Source: Anseranas semipalmata (lineage: Eukaryota > Chordata > Aves > Anseriformes > Anseranatidae). From it: a stretch of DNA of 64,000 bases. Both the position numbers and the translations under genes were made by a program. The stretch's first letter is position 1, and the number at the start of each line of letters is the position of its first letter. The notes beneath the pieces were generated by a model. The model was not told the origin of the DNA, searched no databases, and saw nothing but the letters and a program-made list of their open reading frames with translations. Shown in pieces: positions 24,446 to 38,800 of this stretch. The stretch lies in assembly GCA_013399115.1 (NCBI GenBank), contig VXAA01005247.1:196761-260760 (forward strand). Reading direction: 5' to 3'.

Positions 24446-26499
24446 ATTTAACTGCGTAGCACCCCATTAATTAAAAAAATTAACAGAAGGTAATTTTTGG
24501 ATGCTTAGTGTAAACAGCGATGTTCTATAATGACAGTTTTGCAGGATGAGTGTTGCTTGTTTTGTTGCTACATTCTGCATTTGTTAGCCAGGCTTACTAC
24601 ATTCTCAAAACATAAAATGTATTTGCAACCTGTTTTAAATAGTGCAAATATACCTTTTTTTTTTTTTTTCTTCCTATAAAAGCTGTGTATTGTATCTGTA
24701 GAGTGTCTGTAAAGTCAGTGTCATGTGTCAGACATTTCTGAAGCCTGGGGCAAGTGCTAGCTTTATTACAAGTCGGGCTTTTCAATTTATTTTTAATCAT
24801 ATTTCTTCTTTTTCTTTTAAGATTTTTTTTTTTTCCGGGCTCCTGAAAGTAAGGCTTGTAAAGCGAAGGTTGGAGAGAGTTAGGCTATTGAGTCTACCTG
24901 GCAACGTGTTGCAAAACTCATCAGTGCAGTTCTCCCGCTCGCCCCCAGCCCTCCGCAGAAGTGCGTGTTCTCAGGCAAATGGAGGAGAATGATGCAAGAC
25001 GTGGATATAATTTCTTGTGTTCTGTGTGCTGCCATAATCTTGATTCTCATTTAATGATCGTAAGGATTAGGTACTGGGATTGTTACAGACAGAAACATCA
25101 CTGGACATACTCAGAAGACACTTGCATGCTTGGGGATAGGTTGTTTTTGCTTGATAAAGAACTGTATTTCCAATTTTGGGTAACCTCTTCTGATTGAGCT
25201 TCAAGGCTGAACTAATTCTTATAGGCATGTTTTGGGCCTTCTTACCCCATTAAAGGAAATAAGCATGTTTTTGAAAGGATTTTGTTCTTTCCTAGCAAGA
25301 GGCATCATTATTGAGGGGCACGACACAAATGTTTCAAATTTGGAGATGCAGAGCGAGGTCACAATTTGCCTCCAGAATCTGAAGTAATCAGGATTTTATT
25401 TCAGATAAACCTCTGGGGCTGATACTTAAAAAACACAACTTTTAACTGGCATTACGCAATTTGCTATGGGTCGCTTAGCCAAATATTTGTGTATGGGGCT
25501 TTTTTTCTTTTTCTTTTTTTTTTTTTTTTAAAGACTTGCCAAAGTTCAGGTGGGATTTCAGGCTTTAACAAACTGTACCTGGAAATTAAATGCAGGAAAG
25601 GAAGGGCAAAAAATCCTGCCTGCTTGAATTAGAGTGATCACAAGCTAAAGGAATGCGGTTGTTGTTGATGTGCTCAGATTAAGTTTTCCTTAAAATTTCC
25701 TTGTTATTATCACTGTTGCTGAAAAAACCATGCCAGGAAAGAACTAGCATAATGTAGTAGGACCACTGACTGTCTGACATGGGTGCTCTTTTCTCCTGTT
25801 TCTAGTAATCAGTCAGCTACGTGCTGAAAACCTGGTAGGTCTGAAGCTGTTCACAAGGGCTCTGAAGGCAGAGGGTGGATCTTCCCTAATACCTGCTGGC
25901 ATCCCTAACCAGCAGCAGACCCGCAGCTTCGGGGTTTTGGCTGCTCTCTCAGATATGAAGCTAGGGCACTTGTGTTTTTAAACCATCATCGTTTCATATT
26001 TTTGTTTCCACATAATTAAGTGATTCATTGGAGGAGAAAGGTCAGGCAGACACGGGGAAGGATAAATGGAACTTGTTATGAAGCAAGTGGGACCCAGCAT
26101 CCTGCAGGAAAAACAAGAAATAAAACGGGATGTAGTTCTTGTGCATGGGAGAGCTTTTGTTGTCAGTCTCAGCAGCCCCCAAGAGACTTTTTCTGGTGTC
26201 TGCTTAAAGGGTATGCTTGATCCAAGTTCGATCTGTCCTAGGAGAAGCTCTGGTTTTGAGAGAGTGGCTGTTGTATATGTTTCCTTTGTTGTACCACATT
26301 ATGTACCTGCTCCTGTACTGTGCCAGTCCTCTTAAAACTCGGGGAAAGACAAGCAAGTGTGTATGGCAAGCAACTGTGTGGGATTTTGTTGAAAAGCGTA
26401 CAACATTTTTGATGAAGAGGCTGGATGAGGCACTGCTCTCTCTGTCGTTATTAATTGTATCCTCACTTACAGGTTCTGCAGGTGCAGTGGTTTTATTTG

Positions 26500-26740
26500 G
26501 TAGGATGTGTGCTGCGGCGCGGTAAAGAAGTCCCACTGGGAACACGTGCTGCACTTGCTGTGTCCACGCAGAGCAGCTCGGCGTGGGTGAAGGCATCAGA
26601 CCGGCTTTGCCTCGTGCGCGGGAGCTCCGGTTCCGGGGCAGGGACGGGCTGCGGCACGGGGCGCTCTGCGGCTGGGAGGAGCAGCGCGGCCGGCCGGGGC
26701 TGCAGGCGAGCTGCTCTCTGTAGGGTCACCGGGAGCGGTA
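26500..26740. promoter_or_regulatory. CpG-rich patch
   Basis: The segment contains GCTGCGGCGCGG, GTGCGCGGGAGCTCCGG and GCGCGGCCGGCCGGGGC. CpG is frequent here and rare on both sides. No promoter motif, exon or known product is recognised. Confidence 0.3.
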
Positions 26741-28229
26741 GGTACAGGCAAACCTCGCTAGTCCTGCGTTTTACTGTCCGTGGAGCCGGAGTTACTCTCC
26801 CTGAGGAGGTGTGCTGGCTTCTCACAGCCATCGTTCCATGTTATTTGGGTAGCAGAAGCGTTGTTTTGTTCAGGGAAAACGGTCTACTTCCCCAGCTTTC
26901 ATGCTATGTTGCAGATCCTAAAGAAAAACCCTCCAAGCCAGTAAACAACAAAAAGCAGACTTATCTTTTATAGTGTTCCTGAAACAAATGTAAGGTTATA
27001 GCACTAAAGCAGGTTTTATTAAATCTAGGCATGAATCCATATTGAAGAAATAATCCACTGCTTCCTTTCACTTTCTTGTCTTTTTAATTAGTGCTGGCAA
27101 TGGGATTGTTAGCTTTTAAGATATGGTAAATATGAGCCTATTAATATTATTGAACGTAACACTCAACAAGGTACAGGGAATGCTGGTAACTGTAGGTATT
27201 TTATAGGGAAGCTAAAAGCAGGCCATTTTCTGTTTGACAAATCTTCCTTTACGACTGCGGTGCTCCGTGCACAGAGGTGACACCAGCGGTGGCTGGCTGT
27301 CCACTGGCATGCGGAGCAGCTGTCCCGGGTGGATGGCACAGGACCCCCTGTGCATTAGCCCAGCCTGACGGGGCAGGATTGTGCCCCTTTCCACAACACG
27401 GCAAGGTTTTGGGATTTAAAATAGTTCTCTTTCTTTTCCTTGAGAAATGATTCACCAATTCCTCCGATTAATGAGGAGGCTTTTTGAAGTGTTTTACACT
27501 TGGTTCCAGCCTTTTAACTTGGGCAAGGGCTGGATTATAAGGGTTTAGCAGTGATTAGCTCTGTTTACAGTATTTTCTTTGCTCTGCAAGGTATGGTGTT
27601 TGCTTTGCAGAGGGGTTTTATTTTTCAGAGTTCCTGTTGACCACCTGCTTTTTTTCCTAATTGATTACAAAGACAATTGCTGGGCATAATAAATAAAAGA
27701 AATGGTCTACCAAGGCTGTGTCCTAAGGCCTGCATGTCAAAGATTCATAAACTGCAAGCGAAAATATGTGCCTTTCCCTGGGGGCAGGGAAGCGCGTCCT
27801 GTGTTCATGTTTGGGGATCCTTCCAAGGTCACCGAGAGCCCACGGTAGTAGCTTTCCTAGCCCTGGCTGATGGCCTCACTGGGCGCAGCAGCCACACCGC
27901 CATACGGGGCAGCCTGCGAGCCCGAGTTTGCTGGGTACTCCTTTCTAGTCTTACCCTTTTTTCTCTGTGAATTTTAGAAAAATAGACTTTCTTTTCTGTG
28001 TAGACCAAAGGCAGGAGTAAGTGCTTCTTTGTCACTCCTGAGTCTACGTGCCTCCAAGTCTCCTGAAGATTTCACTCCTGCCCGGGCAGAAGTGCATCTT
28101 CCAGTGCTCAACTCTGTCACGAAGCTTCTTCCCGATGCCTGACCAAAATGCTTATCCTGCAGGTAAACCCTCTTCCCTCTTGTGGAGTCGCAACAGGCCT
28201 GAGGGCAGATTGTCTCCTTTCTCTTTACA

Positions 28230-28850
28230 GCATCCTTTTTCATATATGAGTGCTGTTCCCACGTTTATGCCCTCCATCTTCTCAGAACTTACGCAATCTT
28301 AGCTCTGTCTTTGTAAATTGTATTTTCCAGACCTGTGATCATTCTGGTCACTGTGCTCTGGACTCTCTGCAGGCAATCTGCATTCCTCTTGACTTGTGGT
28401 GCTCAAAGGACATGATTCTCCAGCTGAAGTCTTGCTGGAACAAGTGGAGACAACAAATTTCCTGGTGTCTGACTTGCAGGCAAGGCTTCTGTTTCTGCAT
28501 CTGACTGTGGTGCATGCTATTTTTGCAACAGCATGACCCTGTTGACTCATGTTCAACTTGTGATCCGCTATAATCCCTAGACTTTTTTTTTCCTGAAGAA
28601 GTGCTGCATAATTAGTTGTGTTCCTTGCAGCATTTACAAAGTTCGGGTATTCCAGCTGAATTGTAGCATCATATATTTATCCTTAATAAATGCCATCCCA
28701 TTTCTTACCGACAGTTGCTCCACTTTCTCCACTTTGTCGTGCATCGTTTTTGCAATCAATCCCGATGTAGTATCATCCACAGATTTCCTAAGTTGTCTTT
28801 TCCTTCATCTGTGTTGTTCATAAGAGATTGACTTCTTCAGCATGCGTTTG
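28230..28850 (-). mobile_element. Diverged CR1-family LINE fragment
   Basis: The + strand matches the antisense of CR1 LINEs of birds, turtles and crocodilians, in order. CATTCTGGTCACTGTGCTCT then GGACTCTCTGCA lies at 28341-28372, and CTTGTGGTGCTCAAAGGACA at 28392-28411. GTTGACTCATGTTCAACTTG then TGATCCGCTATAATCCC lies at 28541-28577. AATGCCATCCCATTTCTTAC is near 28690, and GTATCATCCACAGATTTCCT then AAG at 28770-28792. These are landmarks of the CR1 reverse-transcriptase ORF region read backwards. The copy has small indels, lost reading frames and no intact ends, so it is an old 5'-truncated insertion. It cannot encode an active enzyme. Boundaries are approximate. Confidence 0.8.
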
Positions 28851-29515
28851 CTATCTACTTTGGTTCTGAGAGTGACCCATGCCAGCCAGCACCTGGCTTG
28901 TTCCAGGCTCTTTGCAGCTATTGCACCAATTAACCACGATAATGAAAACTGAGATTGTCAGAATCTTATTAACTACATAACCCATCCCACCCAAACTTCA
29001 AACAGTTGCAGGTAAGAAGTGTTCGCAGGGGCAAGAGTAGTACTCACGAAAAATACAGAATTCCAGATCTGGGTTAACTGCTTCTCCTAGTGGCAGCTCA
29101 GAATGGGTCTGGGTAAAAAGAATGCGGCAGGAGAGATGTGCCTGGAGAGCCCTCACAGTAACCTGTCCCTATTTCTTCTTCGTGTGTGTCTATCTCATTT
29201 CATCTATTGGTTCTTCCAGAAGCACAGTCTTAGCCCAAGGAAGTCTCTCTTCTGTTGTTTTCAGGCCAGAATTTGGTCTCTGCTGTCTATCTTTACCACA
29301 CATCATGTCCCTCCATCTCTTCCGTCTTGTATCAGATTGTCCTTGGAGCAAAAGATGAGCAAATGAGTGTGTCTTCCCATTTAATTGCGTATGTCGATGA
29401 TAAATCTTTTGAGAAGACTCAAGCCACATGTTTCTGAGTTAGGCTGCATCTCCGTCTGTATCCTGATCCCTGTCTCTAAAATCTGACGGACAAAACAAAA
29501 GGATTAAAGGTAGGG

Positions 29516-29557
29516 GTGTGTGTGTGTGGGCGCGTGTGTGTGTGTGCGTGTGTGTGT
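29516..29557 (+). repeat. (GT)n microsatellite, interrupted
   Basis: GT repeats are interrupted by GGGC, GC and similar units over about 42 bases. It is an ordinary microsatellite likely to be length-polymorphic. Shorter GT/GC runs occur at 38586-38608 and 49223-49250. Confidence 0.9.
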
Positions 29558-32500
29558 AAAACCCCTTTAATGCACAGAGTCCATCCAGAACCCCCCAGTA
29601 ATAACTGCCATAACCGTGCCTCTGTCATTTGGAGGCCACTGCTCCTGTCTTTGCCAAGTCTCTGTCGTCCACAAGACAAGACATCTGCAGTACATTTGTT
29701 TAAAGCAGGGAGATGACAAGCATTGAAACAGATGTTGGAAAACAGCAGCGAAAAGCCTGTGCTGAGCGAGTAGCCCATCGGGTCTGAGCTGTTTGATGGC
29801 TGATTACAGCGTGAGCTGACTGTTCTTTCAGAGCAGGCTGAGCCCCGGAGATCCCTCTGGTAAGAGATGTACTTTGCCAACATGTGGTGCTCCCTTTGTC
29901 ACCGTACCTTTTCAGATGTACCTAGGGAAAACGCAGGGAACGGGATCATCATTCAAACCCCCTTAGATGAGTAATGCTCTTGCTTATCCAGGCTGAATTG
30001 ATTCCTAGTTACGACTTGAACCACTGGAAAGCATCAAGAGCGTGGCTCGGCATCCAACAGCCAATATCACTCATTAGTTTGAATGAAAAGCCTGTATGCA
30101 GGCTTTATCAAAGCTACAGAGAGTTTTATCATGATCAACATAAAACAATATTCCGTCTGAAACCTCTGCACCATATTGCCATATAAAAAGCAGCTAATGT
30201 CTAGTGATCCTTGCTATATGAAGCAATTCAGGTTTATCGCAAGCTGACAAATTATGCTTTGACAGCAAAGAATCCCTTTCGTACCTGATCTCATGTTTCC
30301 TAAGACCAGCTTTTCACCTTCTCTGATCCTGTCTCTAGGAGCTGATCCCCTCATACTGGGAAGATACAGCCAGTGTTAAATGCACTCGGGAAGCTCAGGA
30401 CTATTTACTTGTTGGTAATCTCGGGCAAGATACAAACTTGCCGAATAAGGGAGCCCAACTGATGCTCGGTTTGCTCAGTCTCATTGAAAGGAGTGGATGG
30501 AAAACTGGCCCTACCAGAGGAAAAAGTACTCCTTTATGTTCTCCTGCGTGGTAGGCAGGGTCTGACCTCCCGGAGTGACAGGCATCCAGCATGTAGTGTC
30601 GCTGTGTCTTAACAGAGCCACGGCAGCTTTTCAGGAAATCTCGGGCATGCTATCCTGTAATGTGACACTGCTTTTTTTAGTGGCACAGCAGCTAACCGTT
30701 GAAGGATTGATCATCTTTCTTGGAGAGGAATGCCAGTTTGTTCCTCTCTAGCCCGTTGAAATCTTCCTGTTGAGGATCAGCAGAAGAAAGGCCGACCACT
30801 GGCTGACGATGCTGATGAGGTCCTTTAAGGCCAGAGACACACAGGGCAAAGCAACCTCCAGGGCTGTGCTGGAGGAAATATTCAGGCGTGTTGCGGATAC
30901 ACCACAGAATCCTTTGTGTAGACATTTGTTTAGATTTATGCTCCAAGCATCTCACTTGGTCCTTGCTGTATTTCTAACAGTGATATACCCCATGCAGCCA
31001 GTCGAGGTGGTTGCGTTGCAGTCGTGTCTTGTTGCTGTGCCTCCAGGAGCCGCTAAGGATCTTTGAGGCTGAGGACACAAGTGCTGCCCCCTTTCTCCAG
31101 GGTTAAGATGTGGTCAGGCCTCGCATTTGGTGCTTTTCCATGACAGGAGGGGCTCCTGTGCCTTGGTGCACCCCAGGTTTGCACTGGTGGAGGGATCAGC
31201 AGCACGCCCTTCACGCTCACATGGGATCGCTGATGCTCGTCTCGCATCCAGAGACCGCGCTATCCACTGCTAGCTTAACTAAGAGAAAGGAGGACAGGAT
31301 TCTCCAGGCTGTCTGAGCTGCTGGCAGATGTGCTATCTGCTAATGAAAGATTGTTCAGCACAATCACATCTTCATCTTATCCTGGTAGAAGGAAGGAAGG
31401 GATATATGCCTCTTCTTCTAGTCTGTTTTTCTCCATCTGATTTTTTTTTGTGATGTTACAGAGACAGGCAGTAGGCAGCAACCCTGAAAATCATTACTAT
31501 GTTGCCCTGGTCTTTATAGGGGCTTGAACCATTTACCTAAAGCATTTTATGAAAGGACTGGCTCCCATATGTTTGGGTGAAAATCACCGGACTGTGCTGA
31601 ACCTCCTTATATCATTACTGTTTATCCAAAAGGATGAAAGGAGGAATGATGCAGGACACCTGGAGGGATGAAGGGAAGGAGAGCTCCTCTGCGCCTGCCC
31701 CACAGATTCCCTACCTGTCCAGGTCTTACTGTGCTGCAGATGTACTGCAAATTTTACTGCCCAGCCAGAAGAGCCGACGGGCTTCTCTTCTGCCCCAAAA
31801 GCTGCTGCCCTCAGCAGAGGCCGGGAGCTGCGCGGACGAATGTTGTTTTCAGGAAGTCTCAGCTGATGGCGTAGTTCCGCAGCTGGCACCCGGGGCACTG
31901 CCAGTGCCTGTGCGGTGTGTCCCGTCCAGCCTCTTCCACCCCCTCTCCAGATGAGCTTTGTTCTTCAGGTTCAGCATGCCCATCATCCTGAAACAACACA
32001 GATGTCGTGCGAGAGTTAATGTCTGCCTAGATTTTGAGCTGAACATAGGAGTGAAGGGATAAGGTTAGGTGCATAAGGATGCATTTACCTCTCTAAAATG
32101 GATAAACAACGAGGAATTTATTAGGTGTAAAAGACCTGTTGTTGTTATTTAGAAGTGCCTCGTTCCCAGGTTTGTGGCACTGTTCCTGGAGCTGGCTTTT
32201 TGTGACTCAGCTCCTCATGCAGTGCTGGCTTTGGGCTCAGCCTTGTTTCGGTTTCCTCGGTTTGGATTTCCCCAGCAGCTGTTTTTTCCCCGTGCTCGTG
32301 CAGAGGCATGCCTGGGGAGTTGGTAAGACCTGAATTCACCGTGCCCGGCGCTGGCCCAGGGGACCCCCAGCAGCACGGAGCCAGGACAGAACTCTCTGTG
32401 CACGTCCATGGGGTGCGCTTCGGTGGGTGCCCGCCGCCCCTCGGGGCTCCCAGCAGCCCGCTTCTTCCAGCACTGCCGTAACGTGGGCAGCGGGTGTGGA

Positions 32501-33959
32501 TTAGGGCACCAGGCCTCGGGAATCACCGTTTCCAAATGAAGCTGCCATCAAAGTCCTGTAACCCTGAATCAGCTCGTGGTGAATGACTGCAAGCCAGCCG
32601 AAGGCAGAGGGAAGATTTAGGGGTTTTGCCACGGTAACTGAAAGTACAGACTGTCTTCGCTCACGTGTTTCTTTAGCTGAAGCAGCGGGAGAACCCTTCC
32701 TGAGCCTCTAACGCAGCACGTTCGTGGAGAGGAGCTTTCTGCCCGGGTGGGAGCAGGTTGAGTTGAAATATGTCAGCAGTGTACCTGGTGTGAGAAGTGT
32801 TGTTGCGGGCCTTAAAACGAGAAATGCCGATGAGATTGTTACACCGGAAAATATTAATAAATAATTGATCAATAGTAGAAAAGGACTCTTTCTGTAAGTA
32901 AACTTCAGTGTAATTAATAGCTCTGTGTTTTCGGTGGCGTGCATGCAAACGAAGCTAGGGATGCAATTAGTGTGTCGGGAGCCTGAAGGACATCTGCAGA
33001 TAAGGGTTAAACAGTCTATTGAAGCTGAACTTGTGAACCTGGTGCAACTGCTAGACTTGTTTGTTTCAATAAAACTTTTGTCTCTGCTGTGTACATATTT
33101 TACAGCATGTGTCTCTCATTCTACAGGAAACACTAAAGTCAGGTTTTTAATATAATGTTGGTAGCAAAGTATGAAGGACAGAGGAGGTAACAGAGAAGGC
33201 AACTTGCTAATGCAAAAGCAGTGTACTGAAAGTCACTTTTATTTCTTATTTATAATCTACATGCACACTCTGGATAATAGATGACAACGCTCATTCAGTA
33301 CTTTAACTTCAAAGCAGAGAGAAGGCATGGATGACAGAGCTGGGAGCTGGAACACAAAGGTACTAACAACAAGAGGAAAAATGCCTGTTTACTGGATTGC
33401 ATTTGTTAGCACGCTGTCTTCAGATATTGTTCCCCCAGGAATAGTGAGAATATGTGCTGCACGAACAATGATTTAACATCTGAAAATGGTACTTAAAGAG
33501 TTTTCTGTCTGGTAGTAATGTGATGAAGGCTTCTGAATGGAACCTGGGGACTTCATTTCTTCTATTTATCTATATGTCTCTCTGGTTTTAGTCAGCGGTA
33601 ATTGCATATTTAACCCCTTAAATAGGTTTAACCCTCTCAGCACCAACTTTTTTTTTTTTTTGATCTCATGTCTGCTTTTGTTACATTACAGCTGTGCCGC
33701 TTGCATTCTTTGCCAAAAAAATCAGAAAGACAAAAGGGATTTTGGAGAAGTCGTGGCCAGGGAAGTGCATTGAGAATAATACCAGGCTCCACCTCTGTTG
33801 CTCCCTTTTCCTCTTCTTCCTTTTTTAAGGAAAGCGGTAGATAATAGCAACCAAGGAAAGTGTTTTAATGGGATTCAGTACAGCTGGGAGCCTTATAGCA
33901 GAGAATGAGAGCAAGAAAGAGCTGTAATGAGGGGGGAAGTTGCAGATAGGGCAGTAAAT

Positions 33960-34540
33960 CAACAGTATAAATTTGCTGCTTACTTCAGCACTCTACTTCT
34001 TTGCATCTTTCTCAATTAGCACTTGTTCTGGGGGGCTTGCTTAATAGCTTATGTGAAACAAATATTAACATAAATTGTTTAATTATATCAAAATCTTGAA
34101 TTCCTCCAAGACGAAAAATTGTTTTTAGCTATGAGTACATCTGCAATAAAACACTATCTAGTTAAAGTAAACGAGCTCTAAGGAAAGCCATAAGATTGTA
34201 GCTGAGCTACTTTTACAGTTTATTTTCATGGTATTTAAATTATGATACCAGTGGGTATTTTTAATTAGTGCCTCTTTAAAGTGTGCACTTGTCTACATAA
34301 GCCATTTTGGCAAATTTGACTCATTCATACAGTGGTTGCTGTAAAAGAGGCCAGCACAGCCTGCAGGAATTGGAATTAAAAGTTTCTGCAAGCTGTTGTC
34401 GACATGACCACATCTCATTAACTTAAAAAATGGAGATTAGTTGCCTGAAAGCTTGATTTGACTAACAGTAATCAAATATTAGACTCAGTGGAGAGGGAGG
34501 AGGGAAAAACAGCTTCACTGTTGTGATCTATATCCTTAAG
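33960..34540. promoter_or_regulatory. AT-rich candidate conserved non-coding element
   Basis: This is a long, non-repetitive AT-rich stretch with many homeodomain-type TAAT/ATTA cores, for example TTTTTAATTAGTGCC near 34258-34272 and CATCTCATTAACTT near 34411-34424. There are also forkhead-like GTAAACGA at 34168 and several octamer-like words. No repeat or coding signature is seen. The texture is that of intronic enhancers in developmental regulators, but this is a judgement by eye and conservation is untested. Confidence 0.25.
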
Positions 34541-35784
34541 TGTTGTTTGGTTCACTTTAAATAGCGATGTCATATTTCTGCTTTGACAAACATAACAGGG
34601 GAAAAAATAATAAGACATATGGCTTTGTGAATAATCCAGGGTTAGTTCTATTTTACATTCTGATATAGCTATTTACCAAATTTACCAAAGATAAATATAA
34701 TTTCTCAGATGATTCTAACATTAAGTAGTCAGAATTAATTATCTTGAATAGTTTCTACTAAATTATCAAAGTTTAAATACTGGAAATTGCTTATATCTCA
34801 TGATTATCTTTATCAGCTGTTAAATAGGCATGAACCTTAAATTTGTACCCTAGAATCATTTAATTGTTTTAACAAAATATGATGAGGTAGGCTGCAAAAT
34901 TTTGCATAAAATCAACCGAAATAGAGAAGTGTCTTTCTTATCTTGTGAATTCCTTAAGTAGCTTGTTAAATGAAATGGCTGAGGACAAAAACCACCTCTT
35001 TTGTGCAACAATTAAGGTATGAGTGTATGAAATTCAAAAAAGCTTGTGCTCTAGAGAATAGTAGAGTCAAAATTCGGCATTATGTGGCAGTGTGTTCTCC
35101 TGCTAAGCAAAGGACAATGTCATACTTAGATGGAAGCTGTGGCACATGTTATTAAAAAAAAGGGTGCAGTTAAACAAAAGAAGATAAAGTCTTGTGCCTT
35201 TTTATGTCTTTGAACTGAGAACATGTGCTGCATTTTACTAAAGGAACATGAGCCTTGAATGTAAGTAACTGGTTTTTGCATTAGGTACTCCCTGGAGGTA
35301 GCAGAAAAATATCATGTCCCTGCATGAAATGCGAATGTGAAATCTACCAGAAAGAAATATTTATGACCATTTTATGCTTGATTAGACTTGGATGACATCT
35401 GTTAGAAGACAGGGACTGGACAAAGAGAGAGACGCTCGGGGGCAAATGTTAACAGAGTTGTTTAGATGATGCTGGGGCAGGAGCGTCCATTTACTGCCAG
35501 GCAAAACATAGGAATTGTGTTAGCGAGAGTGCAGCTGACAAGAATTCGCTGTGATGGAGACACTGTAAACTGACTGGCTGAAATAGTAAAATGCAGCTGT
35601 TGATATTCACTGCACTGCCACGATTTATGGTCAGGTATCGCAGCTAAACACAGATACTGTAACTTCCAGGGAGCAGATGCATTAACAAAGTTATATAAAT
35701 GTGAGTCAGCTATAAAAAATCGACATCTTCACTTTTTAAAGTTGTTATTCCACCAGGCTGCACATAGAGTTGGAAGGACTTTCC

Positions 35785-35831
35785 AAAAAAAAAAAAAAAA
35801 GGAAAAAAAGACAGATTTTTTTTTTTTTTTT
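35785..35831. repeat. A16 run followed by T16 run (inverted homopolymers)
   Basis: Sixteen A bases (35785-35800), an A-rich spacer and sixteen T bases (35816-35831) form a self-complementary pair with a 15-base loop. Such structures are prone to slippage and sequencing error. It may be the junction of two poly-A tails from old retroposons in opposite orientation, but no element body is recognisable on either side. Confidence 0.75.
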
Positions 35832-38800
35832 GGTAAGCCTCTGCAGAACATACTGCTCCGAAGCAATCAACCTGGTTGTTTACTTTCGCCTCCCTGCTTT
35901 ATCGCCGGGCTTTTCCCCGTGCCAGCTCGGACCCTGCTCTTTTCGGAACGAAGCGTGGTCCTGCGCTGCCGCTGCCCCGGCATGGGCACGAGGGCTGCCT
36001 GCGCCCGCACCAAGCTCGCCGCCAAAGGCAGCCCCGGTGCCAGCACCGCAGCCCTCTCTGCTGATGTGAATCTTTAACTAAAAAGTTGGACAATTAATCA
36101 ATTGTTAGCCTTTATGTGTTTTTAATGTTAGACTGTTGTTTACCATCTCTGCAGAAATGGGTTTTATGGCTGGAGGTACAAACACTCGCGTCGCTCTGGG
36201 TCTTTTCCCAGCTTTCTTTTCCTGTAAATTTTCTCTGTCTGGAATGCTTATGGGAAATGTTATTTTGTTTTTGTTTGCAACAGCTCTGTTGTTTTGATTT
36301 TGTCTGAGTGGTATGGAAAACAGTACGTCACTTGGAGTGGGTGTTTTGTCTATTGGCCATTTGGCTATTGCACATATATTTCTCATACTTACTACATGAT
36401 GACAAGGGAACCCAAATGGCATAATTTTCCAGTTGAATTTTGCTTTCCAGTTTAATAATAGTGAAAGGAAAACAAAGTTAATAGATTTAGCAGTTTTGAT
36501 ACTGCTCACATGCTGATAGATGCCTTTGGATTTTTTTCCCTGTGGTTGAGGATCTATTTAGACAAAGGTCAGATTAATGCACATATCAGTTTCTGTAATA
36601 AACTGCATAAGGATTATGTTACCCATTTTGCATACAGTTGTGAAAAACTGTAATTTAAGTACCCAAGCCCATAAAAGGGTAATAAACAACTTTAGTATCA
36701 TCAATATGATTAGTTTAGGGTACTTTTTACTGATTGTTAGGCAGTACATAACAGAAGTAGTAGCAGCAGATGCCTTTTAATTGAAAAATGATCTGAAATA
36801 AATTTTGCACTTGAAAAGAGAAAACAGCATTCTCCATATTACTGTTCAGCTGAAGAGATTTGAGTGTAAGATACACCGATTCTTGCCTGGTATTTACCAT
36901 GTTGGGGAGAGAATATTGAAAGGCTACAGAATGCAGCTTTAAGACTAGATAATTTTTATGTATAGTACAGAAATATAAAATGGAAAGTATGATTAATTTT
37001 TCAATTTCTCTCTGCAGATATCTAATAATTGTGCCCATGGACTGCCAAAGGCTCCCATTAAAGATTTAAAATGCAAAGAAAGGTAGAATCAAAAAGATGG
37101 TATTTTGGATTAAATAATGTAAAATAACTGTAGGGCAATAGCAAAGTGAAAAGCTATTGGCAAAATAAAAGCATGGTGTCAACTGTCCTTGAGACAGACT
37201 TAAACATTTACGCATTCACATTCATCTTTTTGTAGCTAGGATTTTAACCCCCCCAAAAATAATAATAACCTTAAAGGTTGCTTAAGCCAGCTGTCATTTT
37301 AAAATACATTCTTAGGCATTCAGGTTTTGCTATGCTTGTCCACAACAGAATGATGAAAAATGCAGTATGCGGTGCTGTGTTATAAAAGTGTACATCAGTA
37401 CAGTGGCAAGGGCTCAGATCTGTTGTCCATCATTTAAGAATATGTTAGCAAACTCCACGGCATAATGTTTCTTTCATTCAGTACCAGCAGAAACAGGGTG
37501 GCCAGAAAGCGTTTTGCAACAGCTTCTTGGGAATGTGCTATTTTTCTTAGCCTCGGAAAAAGGGATGCTGCAGCCGTAGTATATAGAGGCTGTCAGGAAG
37601 GTCCAGCTGGACTTTTCCTCCCTTTTCTGTACTGTCTTTATCACTTTGCTCAGTTCCACATAATAACATCTTCATCTGAGATTGCTGTGGCACAGGGGAA
37701 CTGCATTTGTTGATCAAATTTGGCTGGATAACACTGTGATCTCGTATCCTGAAGTGCGGAGATGTGCCTGGAATACGCAAGCATAAAGCTGGCCCCTTGA
37801 TTGATTGATTCTGCCTGTCACAGAACAAGATAACTGGATCAGTAAATACCCTGTGCACTTCAACTTCATCTACACAATCAAAAGTGAGGGCATCATGGGG
37901 CTGAAAAGCACCGAGGCATGATGGGAATATCTACATTTCAGAGTGATAGCCAGGAACTTGCAAAAAGAGAGGAAGAGAAGAAAAAAAATTTTTTTTCCTG
38001 TGTGTTTGTACACGAACAGCAGTGAAAAGCGCATTAATTTCTGTGTGTTTGCAGTGTGTCTGTCTCTCCGTGGATTTATTTCAGCTTCACGTTGGTGTAA
38101 CGCTGCTGCTGTTGCTGGTGGTGCTAAGCCAGCATAAGGCAGGAGTAAAACAGATGAATCAGACTCCAGATATTTCAGGGAAAGCGTGTTATTTGGGGTC
38201 TCTTGTACGAAGGTGGCATTTTATCAGATAAAGCCTAATTAAGTTATGCAACTCGCTGGGGCTGTTTGCTTCTTTGGCAACTCCTGGAATTATGCTGCTG
38301 AACATCCCGAATTCGTACCGCGGGATCCAGCCTGCTTCATCTGGGAATTTAGATTGCATTTTTAATGAGAATTAGGAGCAGAGGCAACAAAAATAAAAGG
38401 CTAAAGATGACAGGTGGCAACATTTAACTTAAAAGGCCACGTTTTTACGCAGAAAATGGAACATGAGCAAAGCAGGCAGGTTTCTCACAGTTCCACTGTG
38501 TTTTTCAAGGGGTGCTTTTGGGCTAGAAAATAAGTGCCAGAACACAATTTTGAGAAATTCTGAAGCTCACTGTAGCCCTTCATAAGTGTGTGTGCGCGTG
38601 CGTGCGTGGGTACCGCGGGTCTGTGCTGCGAGTAACTCTGATTTCTGCTGGCTACTTGCAGAACAGCCTGTTTTAGTGTAGGGCACAAGGTGTCAAAGCT
38701 GTAAGGAGTATTTGGTGGGTGAAGCCTATTCGGTCGTGGAGCTGGGGATCTCGCCTCCGCCAAAGGGAGCTGCTCCGTGACCAGGTGGGGCAGCACCAGC

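Noticed and set aside
29516..29557. Tandem repeats considered as a CRISPR-like array
   Set aside because: It is a simple GT microsatellite in vertebrate intronic DNA. There are no spacers, and CRISPR arrays are not expected in this genome.
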